Below, piece by piece: positions 32,053 to 40,196 of a DNA stretch of 43,505 bases. The notes under the pieces were generated by a model, which searched no databases, had not been told where the DNA came from, and saw only the letters and a program-made list of their open reading frames with translations. The translations under genes were made by a program, and so were the position numbers. The stretch's first letter is position 1. Each line of letters starts with the position of its first letter. This DNA comes from an uncultured Caryophanales bacterium (GTDB lineage: Bacteria; Bacillota_I; Bacilli_A; RFN20; CAG-826): contig CAMOEI010000008.1 in assembly GCA_946612115.1 (NCBI GenBank), positions 1-43,505 on the forward strand. The letters are read 5' to 3'.

Positions 32053-32200
32053 CAAAAAATAAAAAAATGAGAACGAGAGGATGGCTCCAATTGCCAACTC
32101 CAATTCTCTACCATTAGTTTTAGATCTATAAAAGATTGAAGACTAACGTCATTCTTTTTTTGGAACGTCTTACTGGAGGCCTTACCCTTACCAGCAGCTA
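32053..32200 (-). ncRNA. Structured RNA family, diverged copy E
   Basis: On the minus strand the order of conserved blocks matches copies A-D: ATAGCT, a hairpin closed by CTGG/CCAG, ACGTTCC, AAAAAGAATGACG, a stem GTTAGT/ACTAAT, GGTAGAGAAT, CAATTGGAGCCA, and the closing GAGAAT/GTTCTC helix running into ATTTTTTTATTTTTT. Overall sequence identity is low but every stem is kept by compensating changes. It has its own promoter with the same spacing to AGCT. It stands 140 bases upstream of the peptide-gene leader. Confidence 0.6.
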
Positions 32201-32205
32201 TCAAT

Positions 32206-32233
32206 ATAATAAATATTTTTATAAAAAAATCAA
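32206..32233 (-). promoter_or_regulatory. Promoter of structured RNA copy E
   Basis: Minus strand: TTGATT (32228-32233), 16-bp spacer, TATTAT (32206-32211), then 6 bases to AGCT, the same geometry as copies A-D. It is divergent from the gene at 32251. Confidence 0.55.
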
Positions 32234-32250
32234 CGCTAGGAGAATAAAAA

Positions 32251-33186
32251 ATGAAAGAAGAAGGAATTGGCAAAAAAATTAAAAAGATTAGAGAAAACAA
32301 CAAATTAAGTCAGGATGAATTTGCAAAATCTTTAGGATATAAAGATAAATCGATGGTTTCTCATATTGAAAAAGGTGATTCTGATATGACCTATGAGAAA
32401 ATCCAATTGTTGCTCAAAGTCTACAATATAGACGCGAATGAATTGTTCGATTACGGTGAGCAAAACATAGATAACTCTAACCAACACTCTAGAACAGAGA
32501 TGCTAATTGGAAAAGAAGGATTAAAGAAACTACAGAGCACTAAAGTTCTACTATTTGGAATTGGTGGAGTTGGAGGAAGTGTTTTTGAAGCGTTGGTGAG
32601 ATCTGGAGTAGGAGAAATCACAGTAGTGGATAATGATGTCTTTGACATCACTAACCTCAACCGCCAAACTTTAGCGACATATTCTAATATTGGTAAACCA
32701 AAAGTCTATGAAGCAGTTAAAAGAGCAAACGAGATTAATAAAGATGTAAAAGTAATTCCTATTAAGCTTTTTTATCTTCCTGAAACCAAAGAACAATTTG
32801 ATTTCTCTAAATATGACTATGTCATTGACTGTGTTGACACAGTAAGCGCGAAACTTTCAATCGTTGAAGAAGCAAAGAAATGTAATGTAAAAGTTATTTC
32901 TGCGATGGGAGCGGGAAATAAACTTCATCCAGAACTACTTGAGATTAGTGATATTTCTAAAACCGAAGTTGATCCACTTGCGAAAGTCATTCGTAGAGAA
33001 TTGAGAAAATTAGGTATTAATCATCTAAAAGTTGTATTTTCTAAGGAATCTCCTATACAAAATAGCCCTTCTAAGGGGCGAAATGAGAAAGGAAGAGCAA
33101 TTCCTGGGAGTATGATGTTAATCCCTTCTAGCATGGGTTTATTGCTCGCTAGTGAGGTTATTAATGACTTGTTAGTTAATAATTAA
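32251..33186 (+). CDS. tcdA: XRE-HTH fused to TcdA-type E1-like enzyme
   Basis: This 311-aa protein has two domains. Residues 1-65 are an XRE helix-turn-helix (IKKIRENNKLSQDEFAKSLGYKDKSMVSHIEKG). Residues of about 78-311 are a TcdA/CsdL-type ThiF fold: HSRTEMLIGKEGL, nucleotide-binding GIGGVGG (103-109), NLNRQ, KPKV, DCVDT, GAGNK, DISKTEVDPLAKVIRRELRK, and the terminal GSMMLIPSSMGLLLASEVI. TcdA uses ATP to dehydrate and cyclise the tRNA modification t6A37 to ct6A. The N-terminal HTH is an unusual addition for this family. The ribosome binding site is TAGGAG. It ends at a terminator shared with the convergent GH2 gene. Confidence 0.88.
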   Translation: MKEEGIGKKIKKIRENNKLSQDEFAKSLGYKDKSMVSHIEKGDSDMTYEKIQLLLKVYNIDANELFDYGEQNIDNSNQHSRTEMLIGKEGLKKLQSTKVLLFGIGGVGGSVFEALVRSGVGEITVVDNDVFDITNLNRQTLATYSNIGKPKVYEAVKRANEINKDVKVIPIKLFYLPETKEQFDFSKYDYVIDCVDTVSAKLSIVEEAKKCNVKVISAMGAGNKLHPELLEISDISKTEVDPLAKVIRRELRKLGINHLKVVFSKESPIQNSPSKGRNEKGRAIPGSMMLIPSSMGLLLASEVINDLLVNN

Positions 33187-33245
33187 ATATTTCAAATGTC
33201 GCAGATGCTACAATTGAAATTTAATAAAATCCATTTATAAGAAAA

Positions 33246-33263
33246 AAAGACCATAAGGTCTTT
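33246..33263. terminator. Bidirectional terminator
   Basis: AAAGACC-ATAA-GGTCTTT with A-rich left and T-rich right flanks, between convergent genes. Confidence 0.75.
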
Positions 33264-35562
33264 ATTTCACTTCAATTTGTAGCGTCTTTTCAAATTCATC
33301 CATCTGGATAGTGACTTTTCCTACTCCAGGTTTTCCAGTGGAGTTTATATAAATAGATAATTGTCCACCTAATAGACACTGAGAAGATGGACCCACTAAA
33401 GAGATTGGCCCTTCGGTTTTAATATTGATAATTCTATTAGAGTACTGCATGAGACTTCCGTGAGAATCGATATGTCTCACTCTGATTCTTAAAGAATCAT
33501 ATGTTTCTTCATTAACTAAAGTAGTCTTATTAGTGGTGACTTCTAAATCAAAGCTATTGCTTGGTCCTAATTCAACTTCTTTCACTAATTGATTATCTTT
33601 ATAGCCTTTAATCTTATAGGTTTTGGCTTTGCCACCCCAGGCTCCAACATATTCGTTCCAATATCCCACTAAGTCAGTGTAGCTAATTTTATAGCGCATC
33701 ATCATATAGCCAAGATATGCCATATTTTTTAGTGGTAAATGATTAAATCCATGCATTGCCGCATAAGAGAACATCTTAGCGATCTTTGGCCAAGATTTCT
33801 TTGGGAATTTATCTTCTTTAAATGTTTCTCCAACAATATCATCAATTAGGATTGGTGGATGCTTTAATGATTTAAATAAATCATTTTTAGGATAGAATTT
33901 TGAAACAAATTCATCATTTTTATATAGTTCGATATAATCGCAGTTAGTGGCGACATAAATATCATTAAAGATGGCTTCAGGAACATCTCCTGGCTTCATA
34001 TTTGATAAGACTTCTAATACTGGGAAATTATCCTGCTGAGAAGAATAGATATATGAAGAATATTTTGGATTACGATATAAATCAAACACTCCATGTGGGC
34101 AGATTTTATCTCCTGAACCAAAATCGGTATGACTATGATAATCAAGGAAACACCAACCGATGGCTCCACAGGCATCACTATGTTCCATATTGTCATTAAT
34201 GACTTTCGCATGTCTTAAAGCAACTTCAATTCGTTTTTGCTCATCACTAGTGGCTTTTAAAGGATCCATATGCCCCATATATTCAGTCACTAAAAGTGGC
34301 TTATCATTCTTTTTGACTTTTTTAGGTTTTTCTAATCCGACTTTTAAAGAATCACAAATGAAATCGTTATAGCCATAGATGTCCTCTAATTGCTCACTAT
34401 TTTTGAAATTACGAACTCCAATAGTAGGGCGATATTTGTCTAGAGTATGAGCGATACGGTTAGTTTCACTATATAGTTCGTGGTCATCTACTGATTCATC
34501 AATTCTGACTCCATGGGCGATTAGACATGGATGATTTCTTTCTGTTAAGACCATCATCTCAGTGTTTCTTAAACACTGTTTTCTCCATGTTTCACTTTGT
34601 CCAATATGTTGCCAGCCTGGAATTTCATTAACCACTAATAAACCGATTTCGTCACATCGATTTAAGAAGTGTTCGCTTTGTGGGTAGTGAGAAGTTCTAA
34701 CAACATTAACACCGACTTCATATTTTAATAAGTTCGCATCATCCTCTTGTAAAGCCTTGCTAGCCGCATAGCCCATATATGGATAGCCTTGATGTCTATT
34801 TAAGCCGATGAGTTTAACTAGTTTATTGTTCAAATAAAAACCATGATTAGTGAATTCGATATCTCTAAAGCCAAATCTAGTTTCATAGACTCTATCTTTG
34901 ATGATTGTTTTTAAGGTATATAGAGTTGGATGATCTAAATCCCATAATTCAACATCATCAATTTTTAAGTGATCTTCTTTAAAGGATTTCACTAGAGTGT
35001 CACCCTTATAAAGGTTATAGGAGATATCTAATTCTTCTTCTCCATTTTTGTCATAGGAAATATCTAGATTGCCTTGACTATCTCCATGGACATAAATATT
35101 TCTTAAATATGTCTTTGTCTCTTCAATTAAGTGCGCGTCACGATAGATTCCAGAAAAAGTCATATAATCAAGAGCGAACCCAAATGGAGGATAGTCTTTA
35201 TCTTCTTTAGAATCTAAAACGATAACTAAACGGTTATGTTCTTTAACAAATTTAGTAATTTCAATTTCTACTGGAATATAAGCGGAAACATATTCTCCTA
35301 AATCTTGATTATTGAGATAGATTCTAGCTTTAAGCATGAATCCATCAAATTTGAGGAAATATCTTTTATCTTTATTAACTTCTAAATCAAATTCCTTTTC
35401 ATAAGTAGAGACTATTTGATACATCTCTTCTTTAAAGTAGTTATAAGGAACTTCTTTTGCATTATGTGGTAAATTCACTATTTCTGCATTATTAGGAAAC
35501 TTAGATAAATATTCATCTTTAAAATTAGGAACAAACTTCCAACCGTAATTAAATTTTTCCAT
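33262..35562 (-). CDS. Glycoside hydrolase family 2, beta-galactosidase-like
   Basis: This 766-aa cytosolic enzyme has an N-terminal sugar-binding jelly roll (about 1-160), an immunoglobulin-like domain (about 160-225), and a TIM barrel (about 226-520) with LIGLNRHQGYPYMG, VVRTSHYPQSEHFLNRCDEIGLLVVNEIPGW, the acid/base Glu in GVRIDES (family usually GVRINES), and the nucleophile Glu in LVTEYMGH. C-terminal beta domains follow. It most likely hydrolyses beta-galactosides such as lactose or galacto-oligosaccharides; beta-glucuronidase activity cannot be excluded from sequence alone. Divergent from the GH36 gene, sharing a 58-bp promoter region. TTTGGAGAAA precedes the ATG. Confidence 0.85.
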   Translation of the reverse strand: MEKFNYGWKFVPNFKDEYLSKFPNNAEIVNLPHNAKEVPYNYFKEEMYQIVSTYEKEFDLEVNKDKRYFLKFDGFMLKARIYLNNQDLGEYVSAYIPVEIEITKFVKEHNRLVIVLDSKEDKDYPPFGFALDYMTFSGIYRDAHLIEETKTYLRNIYVHGDSQGNLDISYDKNGEEELDISYNLYKGDTLVKSFKEDHLKIDDVELWDLDHPTLYTLKTIIKDRVYETRFGFRDIEFTNHGFYLNNKLVKLIGLNRHQGYPYMGYAASKALQEDDANLLKYEVGVNVVRTSHYPQSEHFLNRCDEIGLLVVNEIPGWQHIGQSETWRKQCLRNTEMMVLTERNHPCLIAHGVRIDESVDDHELYSETNRIAHTLDKYRPTIGVRNFKNSEQLEDIYGYNDFICDSLKVGLEKPKKVKKNDKPLLVTEYMGHMDPLKATSDEQKRIEVALRHAKVINDNMEHSDACGAIGWCFLDYHSHTDFGSGDKICPHGVFDLYRNPKYSSYIYSSQQDNFPVLEVLSNMKPGDVPEAIFNDIYVATNCDYIELYKNDEFVSKFYPKNDLFKSLKHPPILIDDIVGETFKEDKFPKKSWPKIAKMFSYAAMHGFNHLPLKNMAYLGYMMMRYKISYTDLVGYWNEYVGAWGGKAKTYKIKGYKDNQLVKEVELGPSNSFDLEVTTNKTTLVNEETYDSLRIRVRHIDSHGSLMQYSNRIINIKTEGPISLVGPSSQCLLGGQLSIYINSTGKPGVGKVTIQMDEFEKTLQIEVK

Positions 35563-35594
35563 TTTAATATTTCTCCAAATACATATATTTCATA

Positions 35595-35600
35595 TATAAT
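35595..35600 (+). promoter_or_regulatory. -10 box in the GH2/GH36 divergent promoter
   Basis: TATAAT for the GH36 direction within an AT-rich stretch (CATATATTTCATATATAATG) that can also serve the opposite GH2 gene. No catabolite (cre) operator is obvious. Confidence 0.45.
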
Positions 35601-35620
35601 GATAAACGAGGAATGTTAAT

Positions 35621-37960
35621 ATGACAATTTCAAATGGAAAAGTGTTTATTTTAAACACAAAGAATTTATCTTATGTCTTTCACGTCGATGAAAGCGGTTT
35701 ACTCTTAAGAGATTATTTCGGAAATAAAATCGAGATCAAAGATTATGATATCTCGGCGATTAAACAGAAGATCTCTTGTCAAAAAGGAACGAGTGTTATC
35801 TACGATAAAAATACCAGTCCAGATTTATCAATGGACTACGCTTTGTTGGAGTTCTCGTTCCCTAATAAAGGAGATTATCGAACCACTCCAATATTGTTGA
35901 AAGATGAAGACAACGGTTATGTCTTTGATTTTGTTTATGATAGCTATGAACTTAAAAGCGCCCCCAAAGAAAGTGAAGAAGCTTTGCCAACTCCACATGA
36001 TGGAGATCAAGAATTAGTTATCTATTTAAAAGATCGTTCTAATAAAGTTAAATTAGAACTTCATTATTTAATCTTTGAAGAATGCGATGTGATTGCTAGA
36101 AATATTGTTATAAACAATATTGGAGAAAAAGATCTCCACATCTTAAAAGCTTTATCGTTTAACTTAGATATGATTAATCGTCATTTTGAGCTAGTAAGCT
36201 TTACTGGAGGATGGGCTAGTGAGATGCAAGAAGGTAAACAACCTCTAGTGCCAGGAATTTATCAACATCAATCGATGACTGGCTTCTCCTCTCATAAAGT
36301 TAATCCTTTATTCTTATTAAAAGAAAAAGATGCTTCTTTAGATAATGGTGATGTTTATATCTTCAATCTCGTTTATAGCGGTAACCACTTAGAAGAAGTG
36401 GAACTCACACCTTATGGATATGTTCGTGTTCAAGCTGGAATTAATCCTTTCTGTTTTGATCACTTATTAAATAAAGACCAAAGTTTTAAAGCACCTTATG
36501 CGGTATTTACTTTCTCCTCAAAAGGAATTAATGGGGCAAGAAGTAACATGCATCATTTTGTTAATGATCACATTATCGCAAGTAGGTGGAAGGAGGAACT
36601 TCGGCCTGTAATCATTAATAACTGGGAAGGAACTTATTTTAAGTTCAAAGAATCCAAGGTATTAAAAATCGCTAAATCAGCACATAAATTTGGAGCGGAA
36701 TTATTCGTCCTAGATGACGGTTGGTTTTCTAATCGAGATAACGACCACGCTGGACTTGGTGATTATGATGTCAATAAAAAGAAACTTCCTCACGGCCTAG
36801 ATGGACTTGCAAAAAAAGTTAATAAGATGGGAATGAAATTTGGATTATGGTTTGAACCAGAATCGATTAATGAAGATTCCAAATTATTTAAACTCCATCC
36901 AGAATGGGCCATCAAAAATAGTGGCTCTCCAGCAAGTGAATGCCGTAATCAATTCTTACTAGATTTAACTAATAAAGAAGTTAGAGACTACATTGTTGAT
37001 AATGTTCATAATGTCCTTACTAGTGCGAATATTGAATATGTAAAATGGGATATGAATCGACATATGTCTGATATTCCTGGTGGGTTAAGAGCAGGAGAGT
37101 TCTATCATAACTATATTTTAGGATTATACGATATCCTAAATCGTTTAACAGGGCTTCATCCTAAAGTTTTATTTGAAGGCTGCGCGAGTGGAGGAAACCG
37201 TTTTGATTTAGGCATTTTATATTATTGCCCTCAAATCTGGGCAAGTGATGATACAGATGCTTATGAAAGACTTAAGATTCAACATGGCTATTTATACGGG
37301 TATCCTTTAAGCGTCTTATCTAATCACATCTCAGAAAGCCCATCTCAACAGGCTCTTAGAAGTAACACAATCGATACGAGATTTAACACTGCAGCGTTTG
37401 GGGTACTTGGTTATGAACTCATCTTCCATGAGCTAACAAAATTCGAGAAGAAGAGAATGAAAGAACTCATCAAAATTTATAAAAATAACCGCAAATTACT
37501 GCAATTTGGCGAGTTTAGAGAATTAGAAAGCAATAATTCACATTGGAAATATCAAGTGATGAATACTGAAAGAACTAATGCGATAGTCGCTGAATATTCT
37601 GTTAATCAAAGTATCACGCCCGAAGAGTCAATTTTACACACAGTGGGATTAATCGACGAACTTGAATATAAAGTCGATAATGTTCCGGTTCCACATAATA
37701 TTCATGAATTTGGTGGACTAGTTAATCAAGTCTTACCGATCCATTTAAATCCGAATGGAAAGCTTGTGGATTTTGTTGGTAAACACATGAGCATGCCTAG
37801 CGAGAAAGATAACTATATCGTTAAAGGTAGCGTATTAAATAACAAAGGAGTCATCTTAACTCCTGAATGGTCTGCAAGTGGCTTTAACGAATATGTTAGA
37901 GTTTTAAGAGATTACGGCAGTAGGTTATATGTTATCTCGGAGATTGTCGATGGAAAATAA
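35621..37960 (+). CDS. Glycoside hydrolase family 36 alpha-galactosidase
   Basis: This 779-aa enzyme has the full GH36 layout: an N-terminal beta-sandwich (about 1-330), a TIM barrel (about 330-680) with LFVLDDGWF, GLWFEPESI, the nucleophile Asp in YVKWDMNRHMS, LFEGCASGGNRFD and the acid/base Asp in IWASDDTDA, and a C-terminal sheet. It removes alpha-1,6-galactose from raffinose, stachyose or melibiose in the cytosol. No signal peptide. ATG 35621 follows GAGGAA. The GH13 gene starts 11 bp before its stop, so the products of raffinose-family sugars can be processed by coupled enzymes. No sugar transporter is adjacent. Confidence 0.93.
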   Translation: MTISNGKVFILNTKNLSYVFHVDESGLLLRDYFGNKIEIKDYDISAIKQKISCQKGTSVIYDKNTSPDLSMDYALLEFSFPNKGDYRTTPILLKDEDNGYVFDFVYDSYELKSAPKESEEALPTPHDGDQELVIYLKDRSNKVKLELHYLIFEECDVIARNIVINNIGEKDLHILKALSFNLDMINRHFELVSFTGGWASEMQEGKQPLVPGIYQHQSMTGFSSHKVNPLFLLKEKDASLDNGDVYIFNLVYSGNHLEEVELTPYGYVRVQAGINPFCFDHLLNKDQSFKAPYAVFTFSSKGINGARSNMHHFVNDHIIASRWKEELRPVIINNWEGTYFKFKESKVLKIAKSAHKFGAELFVLDDGWFSNRDNDHAGLGDYDVNKKKLPHGLDGLAKKVNKMGMKFGLWFEPESINEDSKLFKLHPEWAIKNSGSPASECRNQFLLDLTNKEVRDYIVDNVHNVLTSANIEYVKWDMNRHMSDIPGGLRAGEFYHNYILGLYDILNRLTGLHPKVLFEGCASGGNRFDLGILYYCPQIWASDDTDAYERLKIQHGYLYGYPLSVLSNHISESPSQQALRSNTIDTRFNTAAFGVLGYELIFHELTKFEKKRMKELIKIYKNNRKLLQFGEFRELESNNSHWKYQVMNTERTNAIVAEYSVNQSITPEESILHTVGLIDELEYKVDNVPVPHNIHEFGGLVNQVLPIHLNPNGKLVDFVGKHMSMPSEKDNYIVKGSVLNNKGVILTPEWSASGFNEYVRVLRDYGSRLYVISEIVDGK

Positions 37961-39614
37961 GCACACCTATTGGTGGAAATCAGCGTGTATATATCAAATT
38001 TATCCCCGTTCTTTTTGCGATGGGAATAATGATGGACTAGGTGATATACCTGGAATCATTTCTAAATTAGATTATTTAAAAGATCTTGGAGTTAACTGTG
38101 TTTGGTTATCCCCGGTTTATAATTCTCCTCAAGAAGATAATGGATATGATATTTCTGATTATTACAATATCTATCCTCCTTTTGGCAATCTTGATGATTT
38201 TAAAAAGATGCTTAAGGGGATGCATGAAAGAGGAATTAGATTAATCATGGACTTAGTGGTTAATCACACTTCTAGTGAACATCCTTGGTTTAAAAGTGTC
38301 TTAGAAGATCCTGAAAATTCTCCATATAAAGACTATTACATTGTTAGAAAAGGCAAATCTAACGGCAAGAAACCTCCAAATAACTGGTCTGGATTTTTTG
38401 GGGAAAAAGCCTGGGAAAGAATAAAAGATAGTGAATATTACTATTTACACTTGTTTGCTAAAGGGCAACCTGATTTAAACTGGGAAAACCCTAAATTAAG
38501 AGAAGAAGTTAAAAAGGTTCTTCGCTATTGGCTTGATATGGGAGTGGATGGATTTAGATGTGATGTCATTACTTTGATAAGTAAAAAACAAGATTTTAAA
38601 TCTAGATTCCCAAATATTGCCTTAACAGGAAGAGATGCTTATATCATGGGGCCTAGATTACATGAATATCTCCATGAATTATATAAGGATGTCTATTCTC
38701 ATTACGATTCAATGACTGTTGGAGAAACAGTCCTTTCATCTTTAAAAGATGGAAGAGATCTAACTTTGTTAGATAGAGAAGAATTAGATATGGTCTTCAA
38801 TTTTGATCACACTGATGTAGATAATTATTTCGGAGTGAAATATTTTGCTCGTCCATTTTCTCTAGTGAGATTTAAGAAAAGATTAAATAAATGGCAGATT
38901 GGTTTAAAAGACGGCTGGAATTCATTATTTATTGAAAATCACGACCAAAGAAGAAGCGTTGGGAGATTTGGCACTAGCGAGGAAGATATTAATTCTTCTA
39001 AGTCTCTCGCTGCCGCGTATTTCTTACTTAGAGGAACTCCATTTATTTATCAAGGTCAAGAAATTGGAATGACTAACGCTCATTTTAAATCTTTAGACGA
39101 AACAAAAGATGTTGAAATAAAAAACATTTCAAAGATTTTAAATAAATTACCGTTAAATAAGAAAAAGTTAATGAAAGTAGCGTTAGATGTTTCTAGAGAT
39201 AATGCGAGAACCCCAATGCTTTGGGATGATAGTGAATTTGCTGGATTCTCTCAAAGTGAACCTTGGATTAGAGTTAACTCTAATAAAGATAAAATTAATG
39301 TTAAACGCTCTATAGAAGATAAAGATTCTTTATATTATTTCTATAAAGATTTAATAGAGTTTAGGAAATCTCATGATGTTGTCATTAACGGAGATAACAA
39401 AATGATTGATATCAATAACCCTAATTTATTTGTTTATGAAAGAAATACTGAAAAACAAAAATTAGTGGTTGTTTCCAGTTTTGCAAATAAAGAAATTGAA
39501 TACAAATATTTAGAAAAATTACCGATAGAGTCGATAGTTATTTCTAATTTTAAAGATCACGATTTAACTAGACTTAAGCCATTTGAAACTAGAGCCTACT
39601 TACTAGATAAATAA
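37950..39614 (+). CDS. GH13 oligo-1,6-glucosidase/alpha-glucosidase
   Basis: This protein has 554 aa from ATG 37950, which overlaps the GH36 stop by 11 bp and has CGGAGA before it; the ATG at 37929 is farther inside the GH36 gene and is disfavoured. GH13 marks are YQIYPRSFCDGNNDGLGDIPGI (subfamily 31-like), DLVVNHTS, GFRCDVITL (nucleophile Asp), MTVGETV (acid/base Glu) and IENHDQRR (transition-state Asp). It probably cleaves isomaltose, isomaltulose or sucrose-type alpha-glucosides in the cytosol; the LVVNHTS context favours alpha-1,6-glucosidase. It is the last gene of the sugar operon. Confidence 0.9.
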   Translation: MENKHTYWWKSACIYQIYPRSFCDGNNDGLGDIPGIISKLDYLKDLGVNCVWLSPVYNSPQEDNGYDISDYYNIYPPFGNLDDFKKMLKGMHERGIRLIMDLVVNHTSSEHPWFKSVLEDPENSPYKDYYIVRKGKSNGKKPPNNWSGFFGEKAWERIKDSEYYYLHLFAKGQPDLNWENPKLREEVKKVLRYWLDMGVDGFRCDVITLISKKQDFKSRFPNIALTGRDAYIMGPRLHEYLHELYKDVYSHYDSMTVGETVLSSLKDGRDLTLLDREELDMVFNFDHTDVDNYFGVKYFARPFSLVRFKKRLNKWQIGLKDGWNSLFIENHDQRRSVGRFGTSEEDINSSKSLAAAYFLLRGTPFIYQGQEIGMTNAHFKSLDETKDVEIKNISKILNKLPLNKKKLMKVALDVSRDNARTPMLWDDSEFAGFSQSEPWIRVNSNKDKINVKRSIEDKDSLYYFYKDLIEFRKSHDVVINGDNKMIDINNPNLFVYERNTEKQKLVVVSSFANKEIEYKYLEKLPIESIVISNFKDHDLTRLKPFETRAYLLDK

Positions 39615-39621
39615 TTATTAT

Positions 39622-39649
39622 TTGACACGAAGATAAATATATTTATAAT
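39622..39649 (+). promoter_or_regulatory. feo operon promoter
   Basis: Perfect TTGACA (39622-39627), 16-bp spacer, perfect TATAAT (39644-39649). Such a strong promoter suggests control by a repressor, and two operators follow directly. Confidence 0.8.
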
Positions 39650-39656
39650 AGTTATA

Positions 39657-39672
39657 GTTAGTCATGTCTAAC
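39657..39672 (+). promoter_or_regulatory. Predicted DtxR-type operator 1
   Basis: GTTAGTCATGTCTAAC, an imperfect 16-bp palindrome that overlaps the expected transcription start. It resembles the TTAGGnnnnnCTAA pattern bound by DtxR/IdeR/MntR-type metal-dependent repressors. Confidence 0.6.
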
Positions 39673-39700
39673 TAGATATGGCTATTTGTTTAACAGAGTA

Positions 39701-39716
39701 GTTAGTCTATTCTAAC
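39701..39716 (+). promoter_or_regulatory. Predicted DtxR-type operator 2
   Basis: GTTAGTCTATTCTAAC, 13 of 16 positions identical to operator 1 and 44 bp downstream, ending just before the ribosome binding site CTGGAGAG. Confidence 0.6.
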
Positions 39717-39727
39717 TGGAGAGTATT

Positions 39728-39940
39728 ATGCCAATTATCTTAGCACCAACAAATCAAGAAGTAACAATCTTAAAAGTTCTCGCAGATGAGAAAACCAAAA
39801 AACACTTAGAAAGTTTAGGTATTTTAGCTAACGCCAAAATCACTGTTTTATCTAGTGTTAATGGCGGAGTTGTTGTGGCTATTAAAGATGGTAGACTCGC
39901 GTTAGATAGATCGATTGCCTCTAAAATCCTTGTAGCGTAG
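39728..39940 (+). CDS. feoA: FeoA-domain protein 1
   Basis: This 70-aa SH3-like FeoA domain has the hallmark KTKKHLESLGILANAKITVLSS...GGVVVAIKDGRLALDRSIASKI. It is the first gene of the ferrous-iron uptake operon and probably modulates the FeoB transporter. It is followed 13 bases later by a second FeoA, a common arrangement in Firmicutes. GGAGAG lies 6-9 bases before the ATG. Confidence 0.88.
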   Translation: MPIILAPTNQEVTILKVLADEKTKKHLESLGILANAKITVLSSVNGGVVVAIKDGRLALDRSIASKILVA

Positions 39941-39953
39941 AAAGGTAGGAATT

Positions 39954-40196
39954 ATGCTTAAAAACTTGGATCAATTTGAAGTAGGCGAGACTGGCCTAAT
40001 TAAAAAAGTAGAAGGAGAAGGAAGATTAAGAAGAAGACTCTTCGATATGGGTGTGACCCCTGGAGCAACAGTCTATCTTCGTAAAAAAGCTCCTTTAGGC
40101 GATCCTCTTGAAGTCACAATCAGAGGATATGAGCTCACTTTAAGAAAAAGTGAAGCTCAATTAGTGGTTCTAGAAGTGGAGGACGCTAAAAGATGA
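39954..40196 (+). CDS. feoA: FeoA-domain protein 2
   Basis: This 80-aa FeoA reads GETGLIKKVEGEGRLRRRLFDMGVTPGATVYLRKKAPLGDPLEVTIRGYELTLRKSEA, closer to canonical FeoA than the first copy. It overlaps feoB by ATGA (40193-40196), consistent with a stoichiometric partner of FeoB. The ribosome binding site is AAAGGTAGG. Confidence 0.92.
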   Translation: MLKNLDQFEVGETGLIKKVEGEGRLRRRLFDMGVTPGATVYLRKKAPLGDPLEVTIRGYELTLRKSEAQLVVLEVEDAKR

